The notes: a model not told the origin generated them from the sequence alone. 64,000 nucleotides of DNA from Bacteroidales bacterium UBA6397 (GCA_002439875.1 DJQB01000033.1:15196-79195), one strand, 5' to 3'; positions 35,013 through 44,341 are shown, numbered from the stretch's first letter. Numbers and translations: made by a program.

Positions 35013-35624
35013 CGTAGGTTCCAGTTCCTTAGGATGGAAAGACCTACGGTGCCAAGGGGTCGGCCCAAACTTTCTGAGGGCTTCGATGTGCTCTTTCGTA
35101 GGATAGCCCATGTTTCTGTCCCAACCATATTCAGGAAACTCTTTGGCCAGTTCCCTCATCTTCCCGTCTCTCCAAGTCTTAGCCAGAACGGATGCCGCCG
35201 CGATTGATGAATATATCGCATCGCCGTGAACTACAGTGCGGTAGGAATCAAAACCATATCCATCAAAAGGCCGGAAACGATTGCCATCGATCAGCAAGAA
35301 GTCAGGTTTTGGTGACAACCTTCTTACCGCGCGTTGCATCCCCGTGACTGAAGCCCAAAGAATATTCAGTTCATCAATTTCCGTAGGACTCACCTCCTCC
35401 ACAGCCCACGCAACGGCTTCCCGTTCTATTATAGGTCTCAACATTTCCCTCGATTTCTCACTCATCTTCTTGGAATCGTTCAGCAACGGATGATGGAAAT
35501 CCGCCGGCAGGATCACCGCGGCGGCATAGACCGGCCCGGCGAGCGGTCCCCGTCCGGCCTCGTCGCAACCAGCCTCCAGATGGCCGGCCTCCAAATAAGG
35601 CAGCAGATGTATCTCTTTCGACAT
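34995..35624 (-). CDS. rnhB: Ribonuclease HII
   Basis: 209 aa from ATG 35624 (MSKEIHLLPYLEAG); the open frame extends 200 bases further but encodes low-complexity Arg-rich sequence. The catalytic motif AGCDEAGRGPLAGPVYAAAV supplies the DEAGRG signature, with further acidic residues in FLLIDGNRF and in VVHGDAIYSSIAAASVLAK. The end FGPTPWHRRSFHP is typical. Removes ribonucleotides from DNA and RNA from hybrids. The 3' end overlaps the XRE-type gene by 18 bases. Confidence 0.93.
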   Translation of the reverse strand: MSKEIHLLPYLEAGHLEAGCDEAGRGPLAGPVYAAAVILPADFHHPLLNDSKKMSEKSREMLRPIIEREAVAWAVEEVSPTEIDELNILWASVTGMQRAVRRLSPKPDFLLIDGNRFRPFDGYGFDSYRTVVHGDAIYSSIAAASVLAKTWRDGKMRELAKEFPEYGWDRNMGYPTKEHIEALRKFGPTPWHRRSFHPKELEPTLFSGL

Positions 35625-35703
35625 ATTCATAAAATAAAACTCTGCCGGCGGGCGATCACTTGCATATGACCTCTTTCGGTCACCTCGTCCGCCGAAGCCC
35701 CGG

Positions 35704-35730
35704 TCACTTCGACAGGCTCGACGACCATTG
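35704..35730. repeat. Dispersed CGACAGGCT repeat
   Basis: TCACTTCGACAGGCTCGACG in the rnhB-peptidase intergenic region. Confidence 0.45.
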
Positions 35731-35777
35731 GACCTACATCCATCCAGTCTGCCGGAAGTGGCAAATATAGCCAGAAA

Positions 35778-35808
35778 TTTGAGTTTAAACAGGAAATGAC
35801 TACTTTTG
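35778..35808 (+). promoter_or_regulatory. Near-consensus promoter of the S46 peptidase gene
   Basis: TTTG (35778-35781), 19-bp spacer, TACTTTTG (35801-35808). Predicted start near 35815, leader about 55 bases. The -7 box is part of a 16-bp direct repeat GGAAATGRCTACTTTT (35792-35807 and 35824-35839), the second copy falling in the leader next to the palindrome TTTCCATTGGAAA. Confidence 0.65.
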
Positions 35809-35868
35809 TTGGTTATTTCCATTGGAAATGGCTACTTTTAGTGATTTCTTAAATTAAAGAGAAAGAAT

Positions 35869-37980
35869 ATGAGGAAATTTATTTGTTCCGTCGCTGCCGC
35901 CCTATTGGTTGGGTTCAGCGCGATTGCGGACGAGGGGATGTGGATGCTTCCACTCCTCCAGAAACTCAACGCTAAAGCAATGAAGGATCTCGGTTGCAGG
36001 CTCACCCCTGACCAGATCTACAGCGTCAACCATTCTTCGCTAAAAGATGCGGTCGTCATCTTCGGTGGCGGATGCACCGGCGAGATGATCTCTGACAAAG
36101 GACTGCTGGTGACCAACCACCACTGCGGCTACAGCAGCATTCAGCAGCTTTCCTCTGACGAACACAACTACCTTGAGGACGGATTCTGGGCGATGAACAG
36201 CAGCGAGGAGATTCCGGTTCCGGGACTCACGGTCACGTTCCTTGTGAACATGAGCGATGTCACCGACGCGATTGAGGACGCAAAGTCCGACGAGGAAAGA
36301 AAGGCTATCAGAGAGGCCCTCGTCAAGGCATCCGAGGAACAGAATCCAGGGTGCGAGGTGGAACTCACATCTTTCTACAACAACAACGTGCACTACATCA
36401 TTGTCTATAAGATATTCAAGGACATCCGCTTTGTTGGTGCCCCACCGGCATCCATCGGAAAGTTTGGCGGCGAGACCGACAACTGGATGTGGCCTCGCCA
36501 CACGGGCGACTTCTCGATGTTCAGGGTCTATGCCGGGAAGGACAACGAGCCTGCCGAATATTCAGAAGACAATGTCCCTTACGTGCCGAAGCAGTCGCTG
36601 AAGATCTCCCTTAAAGGAATCAATGAGGGTGACTACACAATGATCATGGGCTACCCTGGCCGCACCCAGAGATACCAGACAGAGGCACAGTTGAACCACA
36701 TGCTGGCCCTGAACGACATCGCCATCGAGGCAAGGACCCTCCGTCAGGACATCATGTGGAAGTGGATGGAGAAGGATCCATCCATCAGGCTGAAATATGC
36801 CAACAAATATGCAAGCTCAGCCAACGGTTGGAAGAAGTGGATCGGAGAGAAGAAGGCTTTCAAGGACTTGAATATCATCGGGAAGGAGCACGACAAGGAG
36901 GCTCGTTTCCAGAAATGGGTTGACAAGAACAAGAAGCGCTCCGAACTTTACGGAACGGCAATCGCGGACATCGCTGACGCAATCAAAGCCAATGAGCAGG
37001 TGGATTTTGATGTCAAACTTCTGAGCGAGACCATCTTCAGAACAGAATTGGTCAATCTCTCAAGCGCTTACTTAGGAGGCAGGAACAGAAGCCTGAAGTC
37101 AGGAGCGGACACTCTGACTGCGGAAGTGGCTGGCTTCGAGGCGCTTAAAGCCGTGTTCGAAGACTACTACGCGCCGCTTGACAAGGAAGTGACAGCGGCT
37201 CTGCTTAAATTGTACAGGGAAAAGGCCAGACCTGAGAACTATCCGGATTTCGGAGAGGATTTCGCGGCAATGGACATAGACAAGTACGTGGACGAGCTGT
37301 TCGGAACGACGATATTCACGTCTTATGACAAGGCCAAGGAAGCGATTGAAAAAGATGGCAAGAAAGCCACTCTCAATGATCCGGCCAACAAGTTCGCGAC
37401 AGCGCTTGTGAATGTGTTCGCCAAATTGCGCGGAGAGCAGGACCAGGAGGCCAAGGCCAAGATCAAGGCCGCTTCCAAGGCCTACACTGCCGGCTTGATG
37501 GAGTGGAACAAAGGCAAGGCCATGTACCCGGACGCCAACTTCACTATGAGGCTCACCTACGGAACCGTGAAGTCATATTCACCGAAAGACGCCCTCTACT
37601 ACAGGTACTATTCAACCATCTACGGAGTGATGGAGAAAGAGAATCCTGACAACTATGAGTTCATCGTTCCGGAGAAGCTTAAGCAGCTCTATGTCAAGAG
37701 GGACTACGGTCGGTACGCCATGGCTGACGGCAACCTGCCTTGCTGTTTCCTCACGAACAACGACATCACCGGAGGCAACTCCGGCAGTCCGGTCCTGAAC
37801 GCCAACGGTGAACTGATAGGTCTGGCCTTCGATGGCAACTGGGAGTCAATGTCAAGCGACGTGATGTTCGAGCCGGATCTTCAGAGATGCATCTGCGTGG
37901 ACATCCGCTACGTCCTCTTCCTCGTGGACAAGTTCGGTGACGCCGGCTATCTCACCAAGGAAATGAACATTGTAAGATAA
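35869..37980 (+). CDS. dpp7: S46-family dipeptidyl-peptidase, DPP7-like
   Basis: 703 aa with signal peptide MRKFICSVAAALLVGFSAIA. Chymotrypsin-like halves embrace a helical insert. The catalytic His is H85 in LLVTNHHCGYSS; the Ser is S638 in DITGGNSGSPVLN. The specificity position corresponding to residue 673 of the Porphyromonas enzymes is Gly (G656 in LAFDGNWES), as in DPP7, which prefers hydrophobic P1 residues; DPP11 has Arg there. The W-rich segment TDNWMWPRHTGDFSMFRVY, conserved in the family, is intact. Periplasmic step in peptide use. Stands alone with its own promoter. Confidence 0.9.
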   Translation: MRKFICSVAAALLVGFSAIADEGMWMLPLLQKLNAKAMKDLGCRLTPDQIYSVNHSSLKDAVVIFGGGCTGEMISDKGLLVTNHHCGYSSIQQLSSDEHNYLEDGFWAMNSSEEIPVPGLTVTFLVNMSDVTDAIEDAKSDEERKAIREALVKASEEQNPGCEVELTSFYNNNVHYIIVYKIFKDIRFVGAPPASIGKFGGETDNWMWPRHTGDFSMFRVYAGKDNEPAEYSEDNVPYVPKQSLKISLKGINEGDYTMIMGYPGRTQRYQTEAQLNHMLALNDIAIEARTLRQDIMWKWMEKDPSIRLKYANKYASSANGWKKWIGEKKAFKDLNIIGKEHDKEARFQKWVDKNKKRSELYGTAIADIADAIKANEQVDFDVKLLSETIFRTELVNLSSAYLGGRNRSLKSGADTLTAEVAGFEALKAVFEDYYAPLDKEVTAALLKLYREKARPENYPDFGEDFAAMDIDKYVDELFGTTIFTSYDKAKEAIEKDGKKATLNDPANKFATALVNVFAKLRGEQDQEAKAKIKAASKAYTAGLMEWNKGKAMYPDANFTMRLTYGTVKSYSPKDALYYRYYSTIYGVMEKENPDNYEFIVPEKLKQLYVKRDYGRYAMADGNLPCCFLTNNDITGGNSGSPVLNANGELIGLAFDGNWESMSSDVMFEPDLQRCICVDIRYVLFLVDKFGDAGYLTKEMNIVR

Positions 37981-38111
37981 TGACACTGCCCCCGAATTCA
38001 CGGCGCTCGGAGCGAAGCGACCGAAGGGGTTTCGGGGAATCCTTTCCCCGTGCCCCTCAGGGGCTGTCGCGAGGCGACTGGGGGTTGTAGAAATAGTAAC
38101 ATTCGAAGAAT
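37981..38111. repeat. Cluster of three short hairpins between the peptidase and Mrp genes
   Basis: GGGGAA-TCCT-TTCCCC (38034-38049), CCCC-TCA-GGGG (38053-38063) and GTCGC-GAG-GCGAC just after. GC-rich and REP-like; may insulate the two genes, but there is no T-run. Confidence 0.45.
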
Positions 38112-39179
38112 ATGACAGAGCAAGACATATTAAATATGCTCGCTGAGGTGGTTCACCCCGCCAAAGGCAGCAAAAGCATAGTCGAATTGGGGATGGTTGA
38201 CTCCATCTCCATAGACGGCAATAAGGTGACAGTCACCCTCGCCTTCCCGAAAAGGCGCGATCCCCTCACTGAATATCTTGTCGGAAGCACCCGCGCCACT
38301 ATCATCCGCAACGCCCCGCAAGACACCGAGGTTGAGGTCAAGACCATTGTTAAAGAAGAGGCTCCGAAGAAGAAGGCCGGGCTTGATCTCGGCCTTGAGG
38401 AAATCAACAATGTCCGTCACATCATCGGAATCGCCTCCGGCAAGGGAGGGGTCGGAAAGTCCACCGTGGCGGTCAATCTGGCCGTGGCCCTCGCCCGTCT
38501 CGGCTACAAAGTCGGGCTCGCTGACGCTGATGTCTACGGACCTTCCGTTCCGCTGATGACCGGCACGGAAGGCGCTGTCCCAGAAGCGGAAGAGATCGCG
38601 GAGGGCAAGGAAGTGATCTACCCGATCGAGAAATACGGTGTGAAATGGATGTCAATCGGCTATTTCGCTGAGCCTGGCCAAGCCCTTATCTGGAGAGGTC
38701 CGATGGCCTGCAACGCCCTCAAGCAGATGATTCTGCAAGTTCGATGGGGCGTGTTGGACTTCCTTCTGATCGACATGCCGCCGGGAACCGGCGACATCCA
38801 CATCTCCCTCGTGAACGACATTCCGATGGAGGGCGCGCTGATCGTCACGACACCTCAGCCTGTAGCTCTTTCGGATGTGGAGAAAGGCGTGAATATGTTC
38901 CGCAACAAGAACATTGACCGCAAGATCTTCGGTCTCGTGGAGAACATGGCATGGTTCACTCCGGAGGAACTTCCCCAGAACAAGTACTACATCTTCGGAA
39001 AGAACGGAGGCAAGGAGATGGCCGACAAGTACGGCATTCCGCTCCTGGGTCAGATACCAATCGTCCAGAGCATCCGTGAAGGCGGAGACTCCGGCGAGCC
39101 CGTCGCACTCTCCACACGTCCGGACGGCCAGGCCTTCATAGACCTCGCCGGTCGCCTCGCCAAAGCGGTAGAACAGTAA
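38112..39179 (+). CDS. mrp: Mrp/NBP35-family P-loop ATPase (iron-sulfur carrier)
   Basis: 355 aa. Residues 1-75 form a MIP18/DUF59 domain (ILNMLAEVVHPAKGSKSIVE). The ATPase core has the deviant Walker A IASGKGGVGKSTVAVN (about 107-122), DADVYGPSVP and LLIDMPPGTGDIHISLV. Family members load and deliver Fe-S clusters. The CxxC pair found in the Salmonella and yeast proteins is missing: the corresponding stretch reads ENMAWFTPEELPQNKYYIFG with no Cys, a form I associate with Bacteroidetes Mrp. Cluster carriage may therefore differ. Confidence 0.88.
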   Translation: MTEQDILNMLAEVVHPAKGSKSIVELGMVDSISIDGNKVTVTLAFPKRRDPLTEYLVGSTRATIIRNAPQDTEVEVKTIVKEEAPKKKAGLDLGLEEINNVRHIIGIASGKGGVGKSTVAVNLAVALARLGYKVGLADADVYGPSVPLMTGTEGAVPEAEEIAEGKEVIYPIEKYGVKWMSIGYFAEPGQALIWRGPMACNALKQMILQVRWGVLDFLLIDMPPGTGDIHISLVNDIPMEGALIVTTPQPVALSDVEKGVNMFRNKNIDRKIFGLVENMAWFTPEELPQNKYYIFGKNGGKEMADKYGIPLLGQIPIVQSIREGGDSGEPVALSTRPDGQAFIDLAGRLAKAVEQ

Positions 39180-39212
39180 ACTTGTAAGCGAGGAAACTTG
39201 TCACCTGACAGT

Positions 39213-39267
39213 CAATGAGATAGGTCTTTGTCTTTAGTCTGGAATCACTAAAGGCAACATCTCATTG
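39213..39267 (+). other. Long imperfect stem-loop after mrp
   Basis: CAATGAGAT (39213-39221) and ATCTCATTG (39259-39267) are exact inverse repeats; nested inside are TTTAGT and ACTAAA. Located 34 bases after the mrp stop. Confidence 0.4.
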
Positions 39268-39308
39268 AAATGATAGTCAACACGTTATCCGTCACCGCCT
39301 CATAATAA

Positions 39309-39348
39309 AGCGATGTCTTGGCACTAAAAACCACGCCAAGACATCGCT
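39309..39348. terminator. Perfect 14-bp hairpin, bidirectional terminator
   Basis: AGCGATGTCTTGGC (39309-39322), 12-base loop, GCCAAGACATCGCT (39335-39348). It lies between the converging mrp and yfhO-like genes, 40 bases from the latter's stop. Confidence 0.65.
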
Positions 39349-39389
39349 ATATCAATTCATTATCAAGTCGTTAAGAGCCACGGGGGTTT

Positions 39390-42143
39390 TCAGGCGATTC
39401 TCCGTGCACAAAAGAGACCGGCAAGGGAGAGAGCCAGAAGGATGAACAGAGCCAATGATGAGGCACGTGAGGCTTTCTCTCCCACTGAATAAGCCTTTGG
39501 TTCAAAGCGCATCACAATCTCATGCTCTCCGGCAGGAAGATTCGCGGCACGGAAAATCCAGTCTGCGCGGAACAGCTCCAAAGGAGCGCCGTCAACGGTG
39601 GCTGCCCAGCCATCCGGATAGTAGACCTCGCTGAAGACAACCGTGCGGGCGGTTGAGGCGTTGTAATGGTAACGGAGCTCATTCGGGGCATAGGATGTCA
39701 TCCGGATGAAGTCAGTGGCTATGCCATCGGCAGGCAACACATCAGAACTATCAATAGAGTTCTTCGCAAAGCCCTCAACAGGACCTTCAGCAGATCCCTT
39801 GACGGAAGAACCGCCTATGGCATTTCCTGCGGTTACCTTGGCAAAACCGGCGCGGGCCTCAGCGAAATCCGCTCCGATCACGGCGGTGCGCCTGAGATCC
39901 ACGGAATCAATCAACGCGATCTCCTCGTCCGGAGTCTCGGCGGGAACAAACGAATCCACAAACCATGCAGGGCCGTAGGCCTCAAGGTTTTCAACCGGCG
40001 GCATCTCCGCACCAATGATGAAATACTTGGTGTTCAGAGCGGAAAGCACAGGAATATTCCTGATCCCACCTTGGAATTCCTGAATGGTCTTGGCATCGCG
40101 GGTGCCGAGCGACACCGATTGAAGTTCCTTGACAATGTGGCGGTCAATCAGATCCTGATAGCGTTGCAGCTTCGCGGGGCTGTAACCTCCGATGCACTTG
40201 TGCCAATAAGGGTTGAAAGAATCATTGAATATGTCAGCGCCAAGATCGACAATCCTGTAAGACGGGGACTTGTCCTTAAGTATCAGCTTGTCCACAGACC
40301 TGGCTGTGAACTGATTATTGAACTGTCCAGGTGTCGTGAAACTGTCCGAATTGAGGTAGCGCTTACCGACCGTGAACATATTCACAAACACAAGGAGACA
40401 TATTCCCACCATCGCTTCCTTCCCGCGTGCGCCTCCGATGTGAGGGTCGCTTTCGTAGGACTTCGGGGCGTTCTTCGGGACGCTGTAGGCCCAAAGAATC
40501 AGCCCGAAGGTGATGACTATCAGAATCATGGACCAGAGAGCGTCAGAAGACAGAAGATGCCTGCGATCAGCTTTCAAGGCATCCACGATGATGTCCTGCA
40601 TCTGAGCGTCAGCTCTTCCTGAGAACGATCCGGCTATGCTTGGAATGATGGCGCAAAGAAGACAGAATCCGGCGGTCAGCGCAAGTGCGATCCATCCGGC
40701 CTTAAGAAATTCCTTTTTTGAATATTCCCGTTTCAGGATCCTGTCCAAAGTAACGAAGCCCAGCATCGGAAGGGTGAACTGGAGCACAATCAAGGCCATG
40801 GACACGGTCCTGAACTTGCTGTACATCGGAGCATAGTCGAAGAACAGTTTCGTGAACCACATCATATGATTCCCAATAGCAAGGAAGACGGCCACAAGGG
40901 TGGCGGCCAGAAGCCACCATTTCTCCTTGCCTTTGTAGAGGAACAATCCGAGCACAAAGAGGAAAACCGTTATGGCGCCCATGTACATAGGTCCTGCGGT
41001 GAACGGCTGAGGTCCCCAGTAGAGAGGCAGGGACTTGGCGATTTCGTTGGCGTTGCCTTGCCCGGCCTGTCTGAACAGTTTGACGACCTCGGACTTGTCC
41101 GGATTGATTGAACCCGCAGACGATCCACCGTTGAAATTAGGGATCATCAAGTTAGGGAGTTCCTCCCAGCCGTAGGACCAGGCTGTGGCGTAGTCCAGCT
41201 GAAGGCCGGTGCTGTTGATCTCGCCTCCTTCCGGATGAGACAGTTCGGAGCCACCGCGCATGGTGTATTTGGTATATTCATAAAGCGGGGCGAGCTTGAT
41301 GGCGTTGGTGCCGATTCCGGCGAGGCCTACGGCCAGGAGCAACGCGCTGGCGGCGAAGAAACGACCGAAGCCAGACCGCAAAGACTTGTCGCTGATGAGC
41401 CTGACTAAGACATACAACGCGTAGATCACGATCATTATCGCAAGATAGTAGGTGATCTGCTGATGGTTTGCCTTGATCTGGAAACTCAAGGCAAAACCGA
41501 ACAAGACCGCGCCAAGCAATGTTTTCGGAAGCCAGGATTTCCAACCGTGCGGCGATGTCGTCTCGACAGACCCGGCGACAGCCTCGTCAGGTACCTGCCC
41601 CTGCCGAAAGGCTGAACCAAGCCAAGGACGAAGAGCCGAACGGTAAGTGAATATCACGGCGGCAAGTGCCCAAGGCAGAAATGCAATCGCCTGCATCTTT
41701 GTGTTGTGCCCCACCTGGATGATCTGAAAATTGTACGAACAATAGGTGATGGCGACAGCTCCTCCGATGGCGAGAACCTTGTCAACCCCCAACGAGAGCA
41801 TCAGCAAAAAAGCTCCCAACAAAGAGATAAACAGCCAGTTCGCCGGCCTCTTACCCTTCATGAGAAGATTGTACAGTGGCTGGGTCCAATCCCCGTCGCT
41901 TGATGGAGCGAAGGAAGTGGTAGGCATCCCGCCGAACATGGAATCGGTCCAGTAAGTCGGATCGTCCGGGTGCGCCTTGTTCCACGACACGGCCTCCTGC
42001 GACATACTTCTGTAACCGGTGATGTCACTCTGATTGACAATCTTGCCGGTCAGGACCTCCGGTACAAAGCCATAGGCCAAAACCAAAAACAACAGCACAA
42101 TCCCGGCATATATTCCAATCTTCTTCATCAAAGTCTTGTCCAT
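39390..42143 (-). CDS. YfhO-family membrane protein
   Basis: 917 aa with some twelve membrane helices and a large C-terminal periplasmic domain. The N-terminus VLLFLVLAYGFVPEVLTGKI then SDITGYRSMSQEAVSWNKAH and PTYWTDSMFGGMPTTSFAP is the hallmark of Bacteroidetes YfhO proteins; the end has YPDGWAATVDGAPLELFRAD and IVMRFEPKAYSVG. YfhO proteins are GT-C-like and are linked to glycosylation of surface polymers in Firmicutes; the role in Bacteroidetes is open. Starts 12 bases after the GT4 gene stop on the same strand, so the two are co-transcribed. Confidence 0.85.
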   Translation of the reverse strand: MDKTLMKKIGIYAGIVLLFLVLAYGFVPEVLTGKIVNQSDITGYRSMSQEAVSWNKAHPDDPTYWTDSMFGGMPTTSFAPSSDGDWTQPLYNLLMKGKRPANWLFISLLGAFLLMLSLGVDKVLAIGGAVAITYCSYNFQIIQVGHNTKMQAIAFLPWALAAVIFTYRSALRPWLGSAFRQGQVPDEAVAGSVETTSPHGWKSWLPKTLLGAVLFGFALSFQIKANHQQITYYLAIMIVIYALYVLVRLISDKSLRSGFGRFFAASALLLAVGLAGIGTNAIKLAPLYEYTKYTMRGGSELSHPEGGEINSTGLQLDYATAWSYGWEELPNLMIPNFNGGSSAGSINPDKSEVVKLFRQAGQGNANEIAKSLPLYWGPQPFTAGPMYMGAITVFLFVLGLFLYKGKEKWWLLAATLVAVFLAIGNHMMWFTKLFFDYAPMYSKFRTVSMALIVLQFTLPMLGFVTLDRILKREYSKKEFLKAGWIALALTAGFCLLCAIIPSIAGSFSGRADAQMQDIIVDALKADRRHLLSSDALWSMILIVITFGLILWAYSVPKNAPKSYESDPHIGGARGKEAMVGICLLVFVNMFTVGKRYLNSDSFTTPGQFNNQFTARSVDKLILKDKSPSYRIVDLGADIFNDSFNPYWHKCIGGYSPAKLQRYQDLIDRHIVKELQSVSLGTRDAKTIQEFQGGIRNIPVLSALNTKYFIIGAEMPPVENLEAYGPAWFVDSFVPAETPDEEIALIDSVDLRRTAVIGADFAEARAGFAKVTAGNAIGGSSVKGSAEGPVEGFAKNSIDSSDVLPADGIATDFIRMTSYAPNELRYHYNASTARTVVFSEVYYPDGWAATVDGAPLELFRADWIFRAANLPAGEHEIVMRFEPKAYSVGEKASRASSLALFILLALSLAGLFCARRIA

Positions 42144-42155
42144 GATCTATGAATG

Positions 42156-43484
42156 TTATTTTTCAGTTATCTGATTCAGCAACTCAGCCAATCTCTCCGT
42201 CAGATTGCGGCGCGTGAAGCGTGAGATGTCGGAGGTGTTGTCTTTCAGGTCATCATTCTTGAATTTCTCCCAACAGGAATCTATCCAGGAACGTATCTTC
42301 TCCTCGTCATCCCAGTCACAGACCACTCCGGATCCTGTCTCCTCGACAACATGCGCCATTACTCCGTCCGTCTGGCCTATCCCCAAAATCGGACGGTGAG
42401 AGGCGAGATATTCAAAAAGTTTTCCGGGGAGGACAGCGCGATACTCGGGCTCTTTTCTGAGCGGCAGAATCAAAATCGAGGCGTTGAGTTGTTCTCTGAC
42501 CGCCGTCTCATGACTTTGATAGCCAAAATCTTTGAGATTGCCTCCGAGACCTGCCGCCTCAATCGAATCGGTGATTTCCTTATCTGTCTTACCGACCAGC
42601 CTGATCCTTAGAGATTTCCTGAACTCCTCATCCTCCTCACATTTCCTGGCCAGAATCTTCCAAAGGGTCTCCGGATTGCCGTCCGAAGCGAAAAGACCTG
42701 TGTGTGTGATGTTGAAATTCTCGTCCAACTCAACGTCTTTCTCAAAGTCCTCCTCATCGTAGCCGTTGGTTATCAACTCGACCGGGGTTTTTGTCATCGC
42801 CTTGAACTCATCCTGCACCAAAGGGGAAACAGCAATCACCCTCGTGGCTCCGTCAAGAACGGACTGTTCCAGACGGCGATGCTTCTTCTCCGCCCACGGA
42901 GTCAGGCCAAGATGCTTAAAATAAAACATCTTGGTCCATGGATCACGAAAGTCTGCCACCCAAGGAAGTCCAGTATCCTTGGAAAGCCTGAGCCCGATGA
43001 GATGCATAGACTGTGGCGGGCCTGTCGTGACAATGGCATCAACAGGATGTTCCTCAAGGTATCTCTTCAGGAAACGGACGGATGGGCGGACCCACATTAC
43101 CCTCGGGTCGGGAATGAAGAGATTTCCCCTTATGAACAAGGAAAGTCTCTGTTTCCAGGATTTCTTCTGCCCGTTGATCGGATTGACCTCTCCCTTACCG
43201 GTGTCAGATGCTGTCAAAGTCTTGAGATCAGTTGAACTGCCGCTACCCATCAACTTACGATAAATGCCATACGGCTCGAAAATATGGCTTTTGACAACCT
43301 CGGTCTCCGGTGGAATCTCGGCCGCCAAGGTCTTGTCAATCGTCGTAAGTTCAGGGTTTTCCGGCGTGTAGACAACAGGCTGCCAGCCTACCATCGGAAG
43401 GTATTTCACGAATTTGACCCACCTCTGCACCCCGGATCCACCTGACGGCGGCCAGTAGTATGTTACTATCAAAACCCGTTTCAT
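42156..43484 (-). CDS. Glycosyltransferase family 4 protein
   Basis: 442 aa from ATG 43484 (MKRVLIVTYYWPPSGGSGVQ); the frame extends 21 codons up without signal or similarity. GT-B fold: acceptor half with GGSGVQRWVKFVKYLP and VTTGPPQSMHLIGL, donor half with THTGLFASDGNPETL and the EPEYRAVLPGKLFEYLASHR block where the E-x7-E type motif binds the nucleotide sugar. Probably builds a surface glycan together with the YfhO protein encoded 12 bases downstream. Sugar and acceptor unknown. Confidence 0.87.
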   Translation of the reverse strand: MKRVLIVTYYWPPSGGSGVQRWVKFVKYLPMVGWQPVVYTPENPELTTIDKTLAAEIPPETEVVKSHIFEPYGIYRKLMGSGSSTDLKTLTASDTGKGEVNPINGQKKSWKQRLSLFIRGNLFIPDPRVMWVRPSVRFLKRYLEEHPVDAIVTTGPPQSMHLIGLRLSKDTGLPWVADFRDPWTKMFYFKHLGLTPWAEKKHRRLEQSVLDGATRVIAVSPLVQDEFKAMTKTPVELITNGYDEEDFEKDVELDENFNITHTGLFASDGNPETLWKILARKCEEDEEFRKSLRIRLVGKTDKEITDSIEAAGLGGNLKDFGYQSHETAVREQLNASILILPLRKEPEYRAVLPGKLFEYLASHRPILGIGQTDGVMAHVVEETGSGVVCDWDDEEKIRSWIDSCWEKFKNDDLKDNTSDISRFTRRNLTERLAELLNQITEK

Positions 43485-43509
43485 AAAGCCATTGAGTATC
43501 TTAATTCTA

Positions 43510-43517
43510 CAAAGATA
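43510..43517 (-). promoter_or_regulatory. -7 box (TATCTTTG on minus) for the GT4-YfhO pair
   Basis: CAAAGATA on the + strand, 26 bases before the GT4 ATG. No clear -33 box. Confidence 0.35.
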
Positions 43518-43575
43518 ATTGTTTTTGCCATAAGTCCGATATGCCAAGCCAGGATAATTCGATTGATGTCGACAT

Positions 43576-43707
43576 CTATTTGGTTACCGACTCAAGCAGG
43601 CCATCAGCCATACCTAAGGCTTCTTCAAGAGAAGCGGACACCTGGGAGTAACAAACTAAAGCCCGTTTAAGTCCGACAAAAGCCAACCATAGACGCAACT
43701 TATTCAT
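43576..43707 (-). CDS. Possible 43-aa small protein
   Basis: ATG 43707 to TAG 43576 encodes MNKLRLWLAFVGLKRALVCY, then SQVSASLEEALGMADGLLES and VTK: a basic, hydrophobic first half and an amphipathic second half. Same strand as the GT4 gene 90 bases downstream and divergent from folA. Only length and composition support it; no homologue is known to me. Confidence 0.25.
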   Translation of the reverse strand: MNKLRLWLAFVGLKRALVCYSQVSASLEEALGMADGLLESVTK

Positions 43708-43714
43708 TTTCCGT

Positions 43715-43745
43715 TTTGCGGATATGGTAAAAAACTGTAACTTTA
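43715..43745 (+). promoter_or_regulatory. Promoter of folA
   Basis: TTTG (43715-43718), 19-bp spacer, TAACTTTA (43738-43745): ideal spacing with one mismatch in the last -7 position. Start expected near 43752, leaving a leader of about 15 bases. Confidence 0.6.
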
Positions 43746-43766
43746 CGCCCGAAAAAGTTTTGGTTT

Positions 43767-44300
43767 ATGGAAAGATGCATCATTGCCGCCGTTGCGGACA
43801 ACGGGGCAATCGGCAAGGACAACGATCTGCTCTGGCATATTGCTGAAGATATGAAATATTTCAGGCGGACAACCACCGGAAATCCCGTGGTGATGGGTTA
43901 CAGGACGTTTCTTTCGATAGGCAGGCCGCTTCCGAAACGTGAGAATATTGTCATCTCAACACGGCAATGGACCGATGTTCCGGAAGGTGTAATCGTGGCC
44001 GGAAGCCTTGAGGAAGCATATTCTTTGGCGGAAAAGGCCGTAAAAGCGGACCTCGCCGGCCAGGAGCCCGCCGCTGAAAGCCGGATTTTCATCATGGGCG
44101 GCGGCGAGACTTACCGCAAGGCTCTCCCGACAGCTGACAAACTATACATCACGCATATACACACAGTGATTGAGGATGCTGACACATTTTTCCCGATGAT
44201 CGACCCTGCGATTTGGGAGGAAGAGTCATCCACGCAGGTCACCACCGATCCTGAGACTGGTTATACTTACGAATTTAAAGTTTATAAAAGACGATTTTAA
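43767..44300 (+). CDS. folA: Dihydrofolate reductase
   Basis: 177 aa. Typical motifs: IIAAVADNGAIGKDNDLLWH, YFRRTTTGNPVVMGYRTFLS, PLPKRENIVISTR, and IFIMGGGETYRKALPTADKL. A short insert (AEKAVKADLAGQEPAAES) lengthens the loop before the MGGGE strand compared with the E. coli enzyme. Reduces dihydrofolate to tetrahydrofolate with NADPH. Single gene with its own promoter. Confidence 0.93.
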   Translation: MERCIIAAVADNGAIGKDNDLLWHIAEDMKYFRRTTTGNPVVMGYRTFLSIGRPLPKRENIVISTRQWTDVPEGVIVAGSLEEAYSLAEKAVKADLAGQEPAAESRIFIMGGGETYRKALPTADKLYITHIHTVIEDADTFFPMIDPAIWEEESSTQVTTDPETGYTYEFKVYKRRF

Positions 44301-44303
44301 GAA

Positions 44304-44341
44304 GCTGTTTTAATTTATTTGAAATGTTCTTTGAGGTGAAA
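44304..44341 (+). repeat. Dispersed repeat, copy 1 (AAGCTGTTTTAATT type)
   Basis: Starts beside the folA stop and matches 57919-57956 at most positions: GAAGCTGTTTTAATTTATTT here, GAAGCTGTTTTGATTTGCTT there, continuing into ATGTTCTTTGAGGTGAAA. This copy lacks the downstream inverse arm. Confidence 0.5.

Noticed and set aside
35625..35822. N-terminal extension of rnhB
   Set aside because: Arg/Gly-rich translation containing an intergenic repeat and a promoter; the standard RNase HII start is at 35624.
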